From an uncultured Mollicutes bacterium (GTDB taxonomy: Bacteria; Bacillota_I; Bacilli_A; Acholeplasmatales; Anaeroplasmataceae), in assembly GCA_945923475.1 (NCBI GenBank), contig CAMELE010000023.1, forward strand, positions 1 to 33,924: 33,924 nucleotides of DNA, written 5' to 3'. The position numbers and the translations under genes are program-made. The notes under the pieces were generated by a model. The model had not been told where the DNA came from. It did no database searches and saw nothing but the letters and a program-made list of their open reading frames with translations. Below, one piece after another: positions 24,574-32,144 of this stretch; position 1 is the stretch's first letter, and each line of letters starts with the position of its first letter.

Positions 24574-24914
24574 TGGGTTTATTTTCAAAAAAGAATAATG
24601 AATACGATGAGGCTTCCTTAAATCTTAATAGTCAACATGAAGCACTAGCTTCTGAAAGATTAATTATGGAACAGCTCGTTGATGATGATGAGCATGCACT
24701 AGAGCTTGTACATAAATTAAGGGATGGGTATCCGCTTGTACTTAATTTTGAAAGATTAAATCGTGCGGCCGCAAATAAATTATTAGGTTTTTTTACAGGG
24801 GCAGCTTGTGCTCTTGATGGTAATACTGTCGTAATAAATGATTTTACGTATCTTTTTGCAAGAAAAGAAGAGTTTATGGATGGTTCACTATCAGAATTTA
24901 TCAGTCAATTATAA
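24573..24914 (+). CDS. sepF: SepF-family cell-division protein
   Basis: 113-residue protein whose C-terminal part (about 45-110) matches SepF, the membrane anchor and bundler of FtsZ filaments. PLVLNFERLNRAAANKLLGF aligns with the first strand and helix; FTGAACALDGN with the SGxxYAxxG turn; INDFTYLFARKEE and GSLSEFISQL with the closing strand and helix. The N-terminus (MGLFSKKN) is a shortened version of the membrane-binding helix, followed by a polar linker. The start overlaps the jetC stop by one base (TAATG), and its ribosome site lies inside jetC, so translation is coupled. It lies directly before ileS, which recalls the sepF-ylmG-ylmH-divIVA-ileS order of Bacillus with the middle genes missing. 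Confidence 0.88.
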   Translation: MGLFSKKNNEYDEASLNLNSQHEALASERLIMEQLVDDDEHALELVHKLRDGYPLVLNFERLNRAAANKLLGFFTGAACALDGNTVVINDFTYLFARKEEFMDGSLSEFISQL

Positions 24915-24921
24915 AAAAAAC

Positions 24922-24950
24922 TTGTAAATAATTACAAAAACTAATATAAT
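24922..24950 (+). promoter_or_regulatory. Promoter of the ileS T-box transcript
   Basis: -35 TTGTAA (24922-24927), 17-base spacer, -10 TATAAT (24945-24950). An inverted repeat TTGTAA-ATAA-TTACAA (24922-24937) covers the -35. No terminator separates sepF from it, so readthrough from jetABC-sepF is possible. Confidence 0.6.
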
Positions 24951-24969
24951 AATTTTAGTATAAAAACAT

Positions 24970-25178
24970 TGATGAGTTAGACGGAAAATAACGCCTTATA
25001 AAAGCGAGTCAGGATGGTGAAAGCTGACAATAGTTGTTTTCGAATCACTAACATAAATGGGTAATCGATGAGGTTACTTCGTTTTCCGCGTTAAGGAATA
25101 ATGAGTGCTAGATATTTTATCTAGAATTAAGGTGGTAACACGTCAATGGCGTCCTTTTATTTAAGGACGTTTTTTTAT
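24970..25178 (+). promoter_or_regulatory. T-box riboswitch, isoleucine specifier
   Basis: The base of stem I pairs CGGAAAA (24982-24988) with TTTTCCG (25082-25088). The likely specifier codon is ATC (25044-25046) in CGAATCACTAAC. The T-box sequence AAGGTGGTAACACG (25129-25142) contains the UGGU bulge that pairs with uncharged tRNA. The terminator is CGTCCTT (25150-25156) with AAGGACG (25163-25169), then seven or eight T. Uncharged tRNA-Ile is expected to favour antitermination and raise ileS. Confidence 0.93.
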
Positions 25179-25194
25179 TATTAAGGAGGAACTT

Positions 25195-27912
25195 ATGAAA
25201 GATTATAAAGATACGCTTTTAATGGGAAAAACAGATTTTGAAATGCGAGGAAATCTAGGTGTAAAAGAACCATTGATTCAACAAAAGTGGGAAGAAAATA
25301 AAATTTATAAAAAGGTATTAGAAAAAAATAAGGGTAAACAGGAATATACATTACATGATGGTCCACCATATGCAAATGGAGATATTCATCTAGGTCATGC
25401 ACTTAATAAGATTTTAAAGGATATCATTGTTAGATATAAGAATATGAATGGATTTTATTCACTATATATTCCTGGATGGGATACACATGGACTTCCAATC
25501 GAGAATGCTTTACAAAAAGCTGGAGTTAATCGTAAAGAAATACCACTTTCTGAGTTTAGAGATAAATGTGAAGAATATGCTTATAAGCAAGTAAATCGTC
25601 AAATGGTAGGATTTAAGCGTTTGGGTGTTATGGCTGATTGGGAAAATCCATATATTACTTTAACTCATGATTTTGAGCGTGATCAAATTCGTGTTTTTGG
25701 TAAGATGGTCGAAAAGGGATTAATCTATAAGGGATTAAAGCCTGTTTATTGGTCTCCATCATCAGAATCTGCTTTAGCTGAGGCAGAAATTGAGTATCAT
25801 GACATTACTTCAAAATCAATTTTCGTTAAATTTCCTATTATTGATAGAGATGATGAATTTAATGATGCATCATTCTTAGTGTGGACTACAACACCTTGGA
25901 CTTTGCCAGGAAATGTTGCAGTTTGTGCTGGACCTGAAATAGATTATGTATTATTCAACTCAAACAAGGGAAAATTATTATGTGCTGAAGCTTTATTAAA
26001 CTCACTTAAAGAAAAACTTGAGCTTGATAATGTAGAAATTTTAAATCGCTATAAGGGTGCTGATTTATTGAATATTAAGTATCGTCATCCTTTATATGAG
26101 GATAGAGAAGGAATTTCTATTAATGCTGATTATGTAACTACTACTGATGGTACAGGATTTGTTCATATCGCTCCTGGATATGGTGAAGAGGACTATGAAG
26201 CAGGAAAGAAATATGGTCTTCCTATGCTTGTATATGTAGATGATAAGGGACTTCAAATGCCACAAACTGGTAAGTATGCAGGTATGTTCTATGAAAAATC
26301 TGAAGACCCAATTATTGAAGATTTAAAGAACTATGGATATTTGTTAAAGCTAGACCCTATCACTCACTCATATCCTCATGACTGGCGTACAAAGAAGCCA
26401 GTAATCTTTAGAGCAACTCCACAATGGTTCGCATCAATTGATCCAATTAAGGATGAAATTTTAGAGGCTATTCATAGTGTAAAATGGAATCCATCTTGGG
26501 GTGATACTCGTATTTCTAATATGATTAAGGATCGTCATGATTGGTGTATTTCTCGTCAAAGAGCATGGGGTGTTCCAATTCCTGTGTTCTATTGTGAGGA
26601 CGGAGAAGCTATTCTTGATAGTGAGGTTATAGAGCATGTAGCCAAAATTTTTGAAGAATTTGGTTCAAATGAATGGTTTAAGCGAGAGGCTAAGGACTTA
26701 CTTCCTTTAGGATATACTAATCCACATTCTCCAAATGGAGTGTTTAAGAAGGAAACTGATATTATGGATGTATGGTTCGATTCAGGCTCTTCATATAACC
26801 TACTAGCAAGAAGAGGATTACAATATCCTGCTGATTTATATCTAGAGGGCTCTGATCAATATCGTGGATGGTTTAATTCATCTATTATTAATGGTGTTGC
26901 GACTACAGGTAAGTCACCATATAAGGCTGTGCTTTCTCATGGCTTTACACTTGATGGCGAAGGAAGAAAGATGTCAAAATCCTTAGGAAATACAGTTGAT
27001 CCTATTAAGGTTTGTAACGAAAATGGTGCTGATATATTACGTCTATGGGTATCAAGTGTTGACTTTAAGTCAGATTTTGTTATGTCTAAGGAATTGATAA
27101 AGCAGGTATCGGATTCTTATCGTAAAATAAGAAATACAATTAAGTTTATGCTAGCAAATCTTGAAGGATTTAATCCGAAAACTGATAGCGTTAAGCTTGA
27201 TGATATGCCAAATGTAGATAAGTATTTAATGATTAAGCTAAATAATCTAGTTAAGTCACTTAAGGAATCATACGACTCGTTTGATTTTAATGCTGTATAT
27301 AAAACAACAAATACATTTATTGCAAATACTTTATCAGCATTCTACCTAGATTTTATAAAGGATATTGTGTATATCGAACCAAAGGAATCATTAGCAAGAA
27401 GAAGTGTTCAAACTGTATTATATAATGCTGCATATACATTAATTACAATGCTTAGCCCAGTAATTCCTCATACAATGTCAGAGGCTTATTCTTACCTACC
27501 AGGAGAAAAGAAGCTTGATGTTTATTTAGAGGATCTTCCTAGTACTATGGACTATAGTAAGTATCAAAGTGTTGAGGCTTCATTTGATGAATTTATGAAT
27601 TATCGTGATGAAATATTAAAGGCATTAGAGGATGCTAGAGCAAATAAGATAATTGGTAAATCATTTGCGGCTAAGCTTACTGTAACGCTTGATGAGCATG
27701 CAAGTGAATTATTTAAAAAGCTAGACGCAAATATTGCCCAAATTTTAATTGTATCACAATATGAAGAGGTATCTGGAGATAAGTTTGCAGTTAAGGTAGA
27801 AGCAGCTACAGGACACGTTTGTTCTCGTTGTTGGGCAACAGTTCCTGAGGTTTTGGATGATGAGCTTTGTCCAAGATGTCACAACATAGTTGTAAAATTT
27901 TATCAGAACTAG
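25195..27912 (+). CDS. ileS: Isoleucyl-tRNA synthetase
   Basis: Class I synthetase, 905 residues, charging tRNA-Ile. HIGH-type motif HLGH at 65-68 in PPYANGDIHLGHAL, KMSKS at 592-596, CP1 editing domain between them (WTTTPWTLPGNVAV, GTGFVHIAPGYGEEDYE), anticodon-binding helices after 650. The C-terminal zinc ribbon has CSRC at 876-879 and CPRC at 892-895. These make it the bacterial (eubacterial-type, mupirocin-sensitive class) enzyme. AAGGAGG ribosome site right after the T-box terminator. Confidence 0.98.
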   Translation: MKDYKDTLLMGKTDFEMRGNLGVKEPLIQQKWEENKIYKKVLEKNKGKQEYTLHDGPPYANGDIHLGHALNKILKDIIVRYKNMNGFYSLYIPGWDTHGLPIENALQKAGVNRKEIPLSEFRDKCEEYAYKQVNRQMVGFKRLGVMADWENPYITLTHDFERDQIRVFGKMVEKGLIYKGLKPVYWSPSSESALAEAEIEYHDITSKSIFVKFPIIDRDDEFNDASFLVWTTTPWTLPGNVAVCAGPEIDYVLFNSNKGKLLCAEALLNSLKEKLELDNVEILNRYKGADLLNIKYRHPLYEDREGISINADYVTTTDGTGFVHIAPGYGEEDYEAGKKYGLPMLVYVDDKGLQMPQTGKYAGMFYEKSEDPIIEDLKNYGYLLKLDPITHSYPHDWRTKKPVIFRATPQWFASIDPIKDEILEAIHSVKWNPSWGDTRISNMIKDRHDWCISRQRAWGVPIPVFYCEDGEAILDSEVIEHVAKIFEEFGSNEWFKREAKDLLPLGYTNPHSPNGVFKKETDIMDVWFDSGSSYNLLARRGLQYPADLYLEGSDQYRGWFNSSIINGVATTGKSPYKAVLSHGFTLDGEGRKMSKSLGNTVDPIKVCNENGADILRLWVSSVDFKSDFVMSKELIKQVSDSYRKIRNTIKFMLANLEGFNPKTDSVKLDDMPNVDKYLMIKLNNLVKSLKESYDSFDFNAVYKTTNTFIANTLSAFYLDFIKDIVYIEPKESLARRSVQTVLYNAAYTLITMLSPVIPHTMSEAYSYLPGEKKLDVYLEDLPSTMDYSKYQSVEASFDEFMNYRDEILKALEDARANKIIGKSFAAKLTVTLDEHASELFKKLDANIAQILIVSQYEEVSGDKFAVKVEAATGHVCSRCWATVPEVLDDELCPRCHNIVVKFYQN

Positions 27913-27919
27913 TGTATAA

Positions 27920-27952
27920 TAAATAAGAAGGTTTATGCCTTCTTATTTACAC
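27920..27952 (+). terminator. Terminator after ileS
   Basis: TAAATAAGAAGG (27920-27931) pairs exactly with CCTTCTTATTTA (27938-27949) around TTTATG. The following tract (CACCTTTAAT) is poor in T, but the arm itself ends in TTATTT. Confidence 0.65.
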
Positions 27953-27979
27953 CTTTAATGTCTTATTTAAGGGATTATT

Positions 27980-28008
27980 TTGACATTTAATGACAAAAAT
28001 GATACAAT
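27980..28008 (+). promoter_or_regulatory. Near-consensus sigma-A promoter of the unknown gene
   Basis: -35 TTGACA (27980-27985), 17-base spacer, -10 TACAAT (28003-28008), 20 bases before the ATG at 28028. It would make a short leader and rules out the TTG at 27980 as a start codon. Confidence 0.8.
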
Positions 28009-28027
28009 CAAAATTGGAAGTGATATT

Positions 28028-28876
28028 ATGAAATTTCGTTACTATTTTTTTAAAGAAGGATCTCGTGTATATGATAAGGCAGAGCTTTTAACCTACTTAG
28101 AGGCACAGCCATTTATGACCTTGTTTCAGGATGGAGCTATAAAGGTTGCGAGATATCATAATACTGTAATTGGAATGGATGCTGATTTTATAATTAATAC
28201 TAAATCAATTGTTCCTAGCATTCAAAGGCTAGATCCTAAGTATTTAGATTTAAATATTTATGTTGAATTTGATGTATTGAATAACAGCTATAAGGTTTCT
28301 AAAATTGTTGACATTGTTGATGTAATCTGTAAAAGATTTGGATTTTCTGTATATAATGAATACTTTGAGGATGTATCACCATTTAAACGCTCGCTACTAA
28401 TGAATGCTTTTGAACTTGTAAAGTCTGGCTATAAAAAGAAGTATGAAGAAGAATTTATGAATTATTCTCGTTTGGATAAGAATAGTCTATACTATATATA
28501 TTCTTTTTTGGAGCTTAAAGGACAAATTGAAAATATTGAAAATTATAATATTTTAGAGTATTCATTTTTAAAGGAGCCTGAGTCAAGAAAAGTTTATATT
28601 GCGATTGACTTGGATTTAACAAAGCCTTTTATTATTCCACCTTGTGCTCAGCTTGTTAGATTAAATAATGGAGAAAGAGATATTATTATTTCATATCAAG
28701 ATTTAAAAAAGAAGATTGGTAAGTATTTAAGTATGGTAGATGCCAGACTATTTGATGGTCTAATGGTTGATGAGAGGGCATTTAGAAAAGTTAAAAAAAT
28801 AATTTTAAAATCAAAATTTGATGAGACCAAGGTTGTACTAAAGGAAGTACCTTTTAGTCAAGTCCTTGACTTATAA
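28028..28876 (+). CDS. Protein of unknown function
   Basis: 282 residues, not recognised. No signal peptide, no membrane segment, no P-loop. Hydrophobic and charged residues alternate as in a soluble alpha/beta protein. Landmarks are YYFFKEGSRVYDKAEL near the start, a middle basic stretch (SGYKKKYEEEF), a DLDLTKPFIIPPCAQLVRL strand around 195-213, and a basic C-terminal region (FRKVKKIILKSKF). The ATG at 28028 has GGAAGTGAT upstream; the frame extends to a TTG at 27980, but that is the -35 box. It has its own strong promoter, and deoC follows 24 bases later, probably on the same transcript, which may hint at a nucleoside-related or simply neighbouring role. Confidence 0.75.
   Translation: MKFRYYFFKEGSRVYDKAELLTYLEAQPFMTLFQDGAIKVARYHNTVIGMDADFIINTKSIVPSIQRLDPKYLDLNIYVEFDVLNNSYKVSKIVDIVDVICKRFGFSVYNEYFEDVSPFKRSLLMNAFELVKSGYKKKYEEEFMNYSRLDKNSLYYIYSFLELKGQIENIENYNILEYSFLKEPESRKVYIAIDLDLTKPFIIPPCAQLVRLNNGERDIIISYQDLKKKIGKYLSMVDARLFDGLMVDERAFRKVKKIILKSKFDETKVVLKEVPFSQVLDL
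28856..28871. promoter_or_regulatory. Inverted repeat before deoC
   Basis: AGTCAAG-TC-CTTGACT ends one base before a TATAAT (28872-28877). It overlaps the end of the preceding gene. It is a possible operator for a deo promoter, but no -35 box is found. Confidence 0.25.
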
Positions 28877-28900
28877 TAAATAAAGAAAGAAGGATAAAAA

Positions 28901-29563
28901 ATGAAGGATAGTAAGTATATTGACCACACTCTATTAAAGGCCTTCGCAACAAGAGAGCAAATTGCGAATTTGTGTGCAGAAGCAAATAAATATGATTTTA
29001 AGAGTGTTTGTGTTAATCCATATTGGGTTAATTTTGCCCATGAACTTTTAGCTGGTAGTGATGTACTGGTTTGTACTGTAATTGGATTCCCACTAGGAGC
29101 AAATTCATCAGATGTTAAAGCTTATGAAACAACAAAAGCAATTGCTGATGGAGCAGATGAGGTTGATATGGTTATCAACATTGGTGAAGCAAAGGATCAT
29201 AACTGGGATTATATCTATAAGGATATTAAGGCTGTAGTAGATGCAGCAAATGGCGTTACTACAAAGGTTATTATTGAAACATGCTATTTAACCGATGAAG
29301 AGAAGGTTGAGGTATGTAAATGTGCAAAGGCTGCTGGTGCTGATTTTGTAAAAACATCAACAGGCTTTGGAACAGGTGGTGCAACTACAAAGGATGTTAA
29401 GCTAATGAGAGAAACTGTTGGCAAGGAAATGGGTGTAAAAGCTTCTGGTGGTGTTCATAATAAGCAAGAATTTGATGCCATGATTGAAGCTGGTGCTAAT
29501 AGAATTGGCGCATCATGTGGAGTTCAAATTGTAGAAGGAGGAACATCAAATGAGCAATACTAA
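28901..29563 (+). CDS. deoC: Deoxyribose-phosphate aldolase
   Basis: Class I aldolase of 220 residues that splits 2-deoxyribose-5-phosphate into acetaldehyde and glyceraldehyde-3-phosphate. Schiff-base Lys151 in FVKTSTGF, proton-relay Lys180 in VKASGGV, Asp89 in DEVDMVIN, and the opening [11 protein letters not shown] are all conserved. AGAAGGA ribosome site. It overlaps deoD by 14 bases, so nucleoside cleavage and deoxyribose use are co-produced. No deoB (phosphopentomutase) is nearby. Confidence 0.97.
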   Translation: MKDSKYIDHTLLKAFATREQIANLCAEANKYDFKSVCVNPYWVNFAHELLAGSDVLVCTVIGFPLGANSSDVKAYETTKAIADGADEVDMVINIGEAKDHNWDYIYKDIKAVVDAANGVTTKVIIETCYLTDEEKVEVCKCAKAAGADFVKTSTGFGTGGATTKDVKLMRETVGKEMGVKASGGVHNKQEFDAMIEAGANRIGASCGVQIVEGGTSNEQY

Positions 29564-30284
29564 TATTCCTACACCTCATATTGCATGTAAGGATGAGGGA
29601 TTAATCGCAAAAACAGTATTACTTCCAGGAGATCCGTTAAGAGCAAAGTTTATTGCAGATACTTTTTTAACAGATGTAACCTGCTTTAATACCGTTCGTA
29701 ATATGTTTGGTTATACTGGAAAATATAATGGAAAGCTAATTTCTGTTATGGGATCTGGTATGGGTATGGCATCATTAGGTATCTATGTTTATGAGCTTTA
29801 CTCATTTTATGGGGTTGAAAATATCGTAAGAATTGGTTCGGCTGGTGCATATAGCTCTGATTTAAATGTATATGATACAGTCCTTGTTAAGGACGCTTGG
29901 AGTGAAACAACATTCGCTAAAACTGCCTTCGGATTTACTGAGGATGTAATGGCCTCAAATGATAAGTTAAATGCTTATTTAAAAGAACAAGCTCAAGCTT
30001 TAGGAATCAAACTTAAAGAAGGACGTGCTCATTCATCTGACGTGTTCTATCATTTAGACCCAAGCTTTTCATGGGAAAAAGTTAGAGATGAAAAGGGCTG
30101 TGGAGCTGTTGAAATGGAATCATTTGCACTTTTTGCGACTGCAAGAGCTTTAAATAAGAAGGCTACATGCTTATTAACTATTTCAGATTCATTTGTAACT
30201 CATGAGGTTACAACTTCAGAGGAAAGACAAAACTCATTTACAAATATGATGAAGATTGCTCTTTCTTTAGTTGATTTTGAATAA
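29550..30284 (+). CDS. deoD: Purine nucleoside phosphorylase (DeoD type)
   Basis: Hexameric low-specificity phosphorylase, 244 residues: purine (deoxy)nucleoside plus phosphate gives base plus (deoxy)ribose-1-phosphate. [29 protein letters not shown] is the DeoD opening with the phosphate-binding [13 protein letters not shown] at 68-75, VEMES at 187-191 and catalytic Asp213 in TISDSF complete the site. AAGGAGG ribosome site seven bases upstream, inside deoC. A terminator follows. Confidence 0.96.
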   Translation: MSNTNIPTPHIACKDEGLIAKTVLLPGDPLRAKFIADTFLTDVTCFNTVRNMFGYTGKYNGKLISVMGSGMGMASLGIYVYELYSFYGVENIVRIGSAGAYSSDLNVYDTVLVKDAWSETTFAKTAFGFTEDVMASNDKLNAYLKEQAQALGIKLKEGRAHSSDVFYHLDPSFSWEKVRDEKGCGAVEMESFALFATARALNKKATCLLTISDSFVTHEVTTSEERQNSFTNMMKIALSLVDFE

Positions 30285-30303
30285 TTGTAATATTGTTAAA
30301 AAC

Positions 30304-30338
30304 TACCGTTTAGATTTTCTAAGCGGTATTTTTTATTT
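30304..30338 (+). terminator. Terminator after deoD
   Basis: TACCGTTTAGA (30304-30314) pairs with TCTAAGCGGTA (30318-30328), one G-U, three-base loop, then TTTTTTATTTT. Confidence 0.88.
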
Positions 30339-30341
30339 TGT

Positions 30342-30371
30342 GTATTATTTTTTTAATATGATTCATATAAT
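30342..30371 (+). promoter_or_regulatory. Candidate sigma-E promoter of yqfC
   Basis: CATATAAT (30364-30371) fits the sigma-E -10 consensus CATAYAMT. GTATTATT (30342-30349) lies 14 bases upstream at the -35 distance, with a partial match. yqfC-yqfD are sigma-E genes in Bacillus, and sigma-E itself is encoded at 15647. Confidence 0.45.
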
Positions 30372-30385
30372 TTAGTGGTGAAAAA

Positions 30386-30601
30386 ATGAAAAATCCATTT
30401 TGCTTTAAAATATTATATTTAGACAACCATTTATATATAGAAAAATACAAAAAAATATTGGATGTTTCAGATTCACTTATTCATTTAGAAGGATTTATTA
30501 TTACTGGTAAGAATTTAAAAATTATTCAAATGGATAAATACTTACTAGAAATTGAAGGAGAAATTATAGAAATCAGGAGAGAAAATAATGAACATTTATA
30601 A
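30386..30601 (+). CDS. yqfC: Sporulation protein YqfC (YabP/YqfC family)
   Basis: 71-residue YabP/YqfC-family protein, shorter than the ~93 of Bacillus. The pattern LYIEKYKKILDVSDSLIHLEGFIITGKNLKI followed by LLEIEGEIIEI is the family's beta-rich core (IENYKGI...I.I.G.NL.I...I.G.I). It acts in the mother cell during engulfment and cortex-stage sporulation; the molecular role is unknown. GGTGAAAA ribosome site. It overlaps yqfD by 14 bases. Confidence 0.8.
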   Translation: MKNPFCFKILYLDNHLYIEKYKKILDVSDSLIHLEGFIITGKNLKIIQMDKYLLEIEGEIIEIRRENNEHL

Positions 30602-31667
30602 CATTGTAATGAAAAAAAACACATTCTTTAAATATAGTAATAATATAGTCGCAAAATCAGTAAGGATAGATGATGGACAGGTTTACTTTAAAACGGATAA
30701 TATTACAAAAAAGTTTTTAGATGATAATAAAATTAGCTATAAACTTGAAGATTCCTTAAAAAGCAAGGCTTCAAAAAAAATATGTACAAACCTTGTGTTA
30801 ATATTAGGTGCAGTGATATTTATACTGGTTGTCTATATTAATACATTTAGAATAAGTAGGATATCATTTAATGGTAATTATTTAATAAATAAAGAAATAG
30901 AAGCGTTGATTTCTTCTAAATATAAGCATTTTTTATTTTGGGATTTTATTTCTGAGGATTTAGAGGAAATGTCAAAAGACTTAAGAATGAAATATAGTGA
31001 ATATGAATGGATTTCAACATATAAGGATGGTACAACCATTTATGTAATAATTAATGATAATAATGAGGTATCTAACTCTACAAATTATGGAGATATAGTG
31101 GCTACAAAGGATGCAATAATTAGGTCATATAAGGTTTATAATGGAAAATCAATGGTTAAGGAAAACCAATACGTTAAAAAGGGAGATGTATTGATATCTG
31201 GGAATACCAACGATGTCTTAACTGAGGCTAGAGGGGTTGTTTTAGGCACAACGTTTATAGAAAAAACGATTACTATTGATAAAGAGGATATAATATCTAA
31301 GGAAAGTGGATTATCTTATAAATATACATTATTTTCACTGTTTAAGAATAATTTTTCAATTGGGAAAAAGAATAAATATGAAAGCTATACTACATCAAAA
31401 CGTTTAATTTTTAATTTCTTTGATATTTTTAAAATATATAAAATTGAAGAAAAAGAAATATGTGATATAATAAAATCGTATTCATTTGAAGAGGCTCTAA
31501 ATTTAGCAAAGGAAAATATTTATTTCGATTTTTCATTGACAAAACGTCTAGATGAAGAGGAAATCCAAAAGGTAGAGCTTCTAAGGCATGATGAAACAGA
31601 TACAGCCTATAGCTTCCGGTTTTTAATCAAGCAGGTTGAATCGATTGGAGAGTTTCAAAAATACTAG
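30588..31667 (+). CDS. yqfD: Sporulation protein YqfD
   Basis: 359-residue membrane protein of the YqfD family, a mother-cell sporulation protein needed for spore formation in Bacillus. A cytoplasmic N-terminal part (1-63), one transmembrane helix (about 64-86, LVLILGAVIFILVVYI), then an outside domain with the family traits FNGNYLINKEIE, a TTIYVIIND strand, IVATKDAIIRSYKVYNGKSMVKENQYVKKGDVLISG (biotinyl-like barrel-sandwich turn) and a C-terminal EEIQKVELL helix. AGGAGA ribosome site inside yqfC. Identity supported by yqfC before and phoH after. Confidence 0.9.
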   Translation: MNIYNIVMKKNTFFKYSNNIVAKSVRIDDGQVYFKTDNITKKFLDDNKISYKLEDSLKSKASKKICTNLVLILGAVIFILVVYINTFRISRISFNGNYLINKEIEALISSKYKHFLFWDFISEDLEEMSKDLRMKYSEYEWISTYKDGTTIYVIINDNNEVSNSTNYGDIVATKDAIIRSYKVYNGKSMVKENQYVKKGDVLISGNTNDVLTEARGVVLGTTFIEKTITIDKEDIISKESGLSYKYTLFSLFKNNFSIGKKNKYESYTTSKRLIFNFFDIFKIYKIEEKEICDIIKSYSFEEALNLAKENIYFDFSLTKRLDEEEIQKVELLRHDETDTAYSFRFLIKQVESIGEFQKY

Positions 31668-31675
31668 GAGTAAAT

Positions 31676-32122
31676 ATGATAAAGAAATTAGAAGATCTTA
31701 ATACCATATTAAAGTTCATTGTCGATGTATATAATGAAACAATTTGTAAAGAGGATTCATTGGCTGGCAGATATAGTTTTATAAATAATTATGTTTATGG
31801 TAATGAAACATATTCATCATTTTATAGTAATAAGGAAGAGTATTTCGGATATTATGATAACGAGCTTTTGGGAGTAATTTCTTTATCTAATGATGGATAT
31901 ATAAAATTTTTATTTGTTAAAGCAAAAAAGCATGGCTTAGGAATTGGAAGAAAGCTTTTGGAGCATGTGATTGAAATAGCTAAGAAATATAAGATAAAAA
32001 GGTTATTCCTTGATTCATCAATTTCAAATGTTGAATTTTACCTTAAAATGAATTTTATTCAAATATCTGAGCCAATATGTAAAGATAATATTTGGTTTAT
32101 CCCTATGGAAAGAAATATATAG
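31676..32122 (+). CDS. GNAT-family N-acetyltransferase
   Basis: 148 residues with the GNAT fold. YFGYYDNELLGVISL is strands 2-4, and KAKKHGLGIGRKLLEHVIEIAK is the acetyl-CoA pyrophosphate-binding motif (R/K-x-x-G-x-G) and helix. LFLDSSISNVEFYLKMNF is the motif-B end. The substrate cannot be told. It starts eight bases after yqfD with a TAGGAG ribosome site and is followed by phoH 22 bases on. In many spore-formers yqfD is followed directly by phoH, so this gene looks inserted into the operon. Confidence 0.85.
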   Translation: MIKKLEDLNTILKFIVDVYNETICKEDSLAGRYSFINNYVYGNETYSSFYSNKEEYFGYYDNELLGVISLSNDGYIKFLFVKAKKHGLGIGRKLLEHVIEIAKKYKIKRLFLDSSISNVEFYLKMNFIQISEPICKDNIWFIPMERNI

Positions 32123-32144
32123 TTTACTTAATGAAAGGTAGTTT

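Noticed and set aside
27980-28027. N-terminal extension of the unknown protein starting at TTG 27980
   Set aside because: The TTG is the first half of the -35 box TTGACA; ATG 28028 has a proper promoter and ribosome site.
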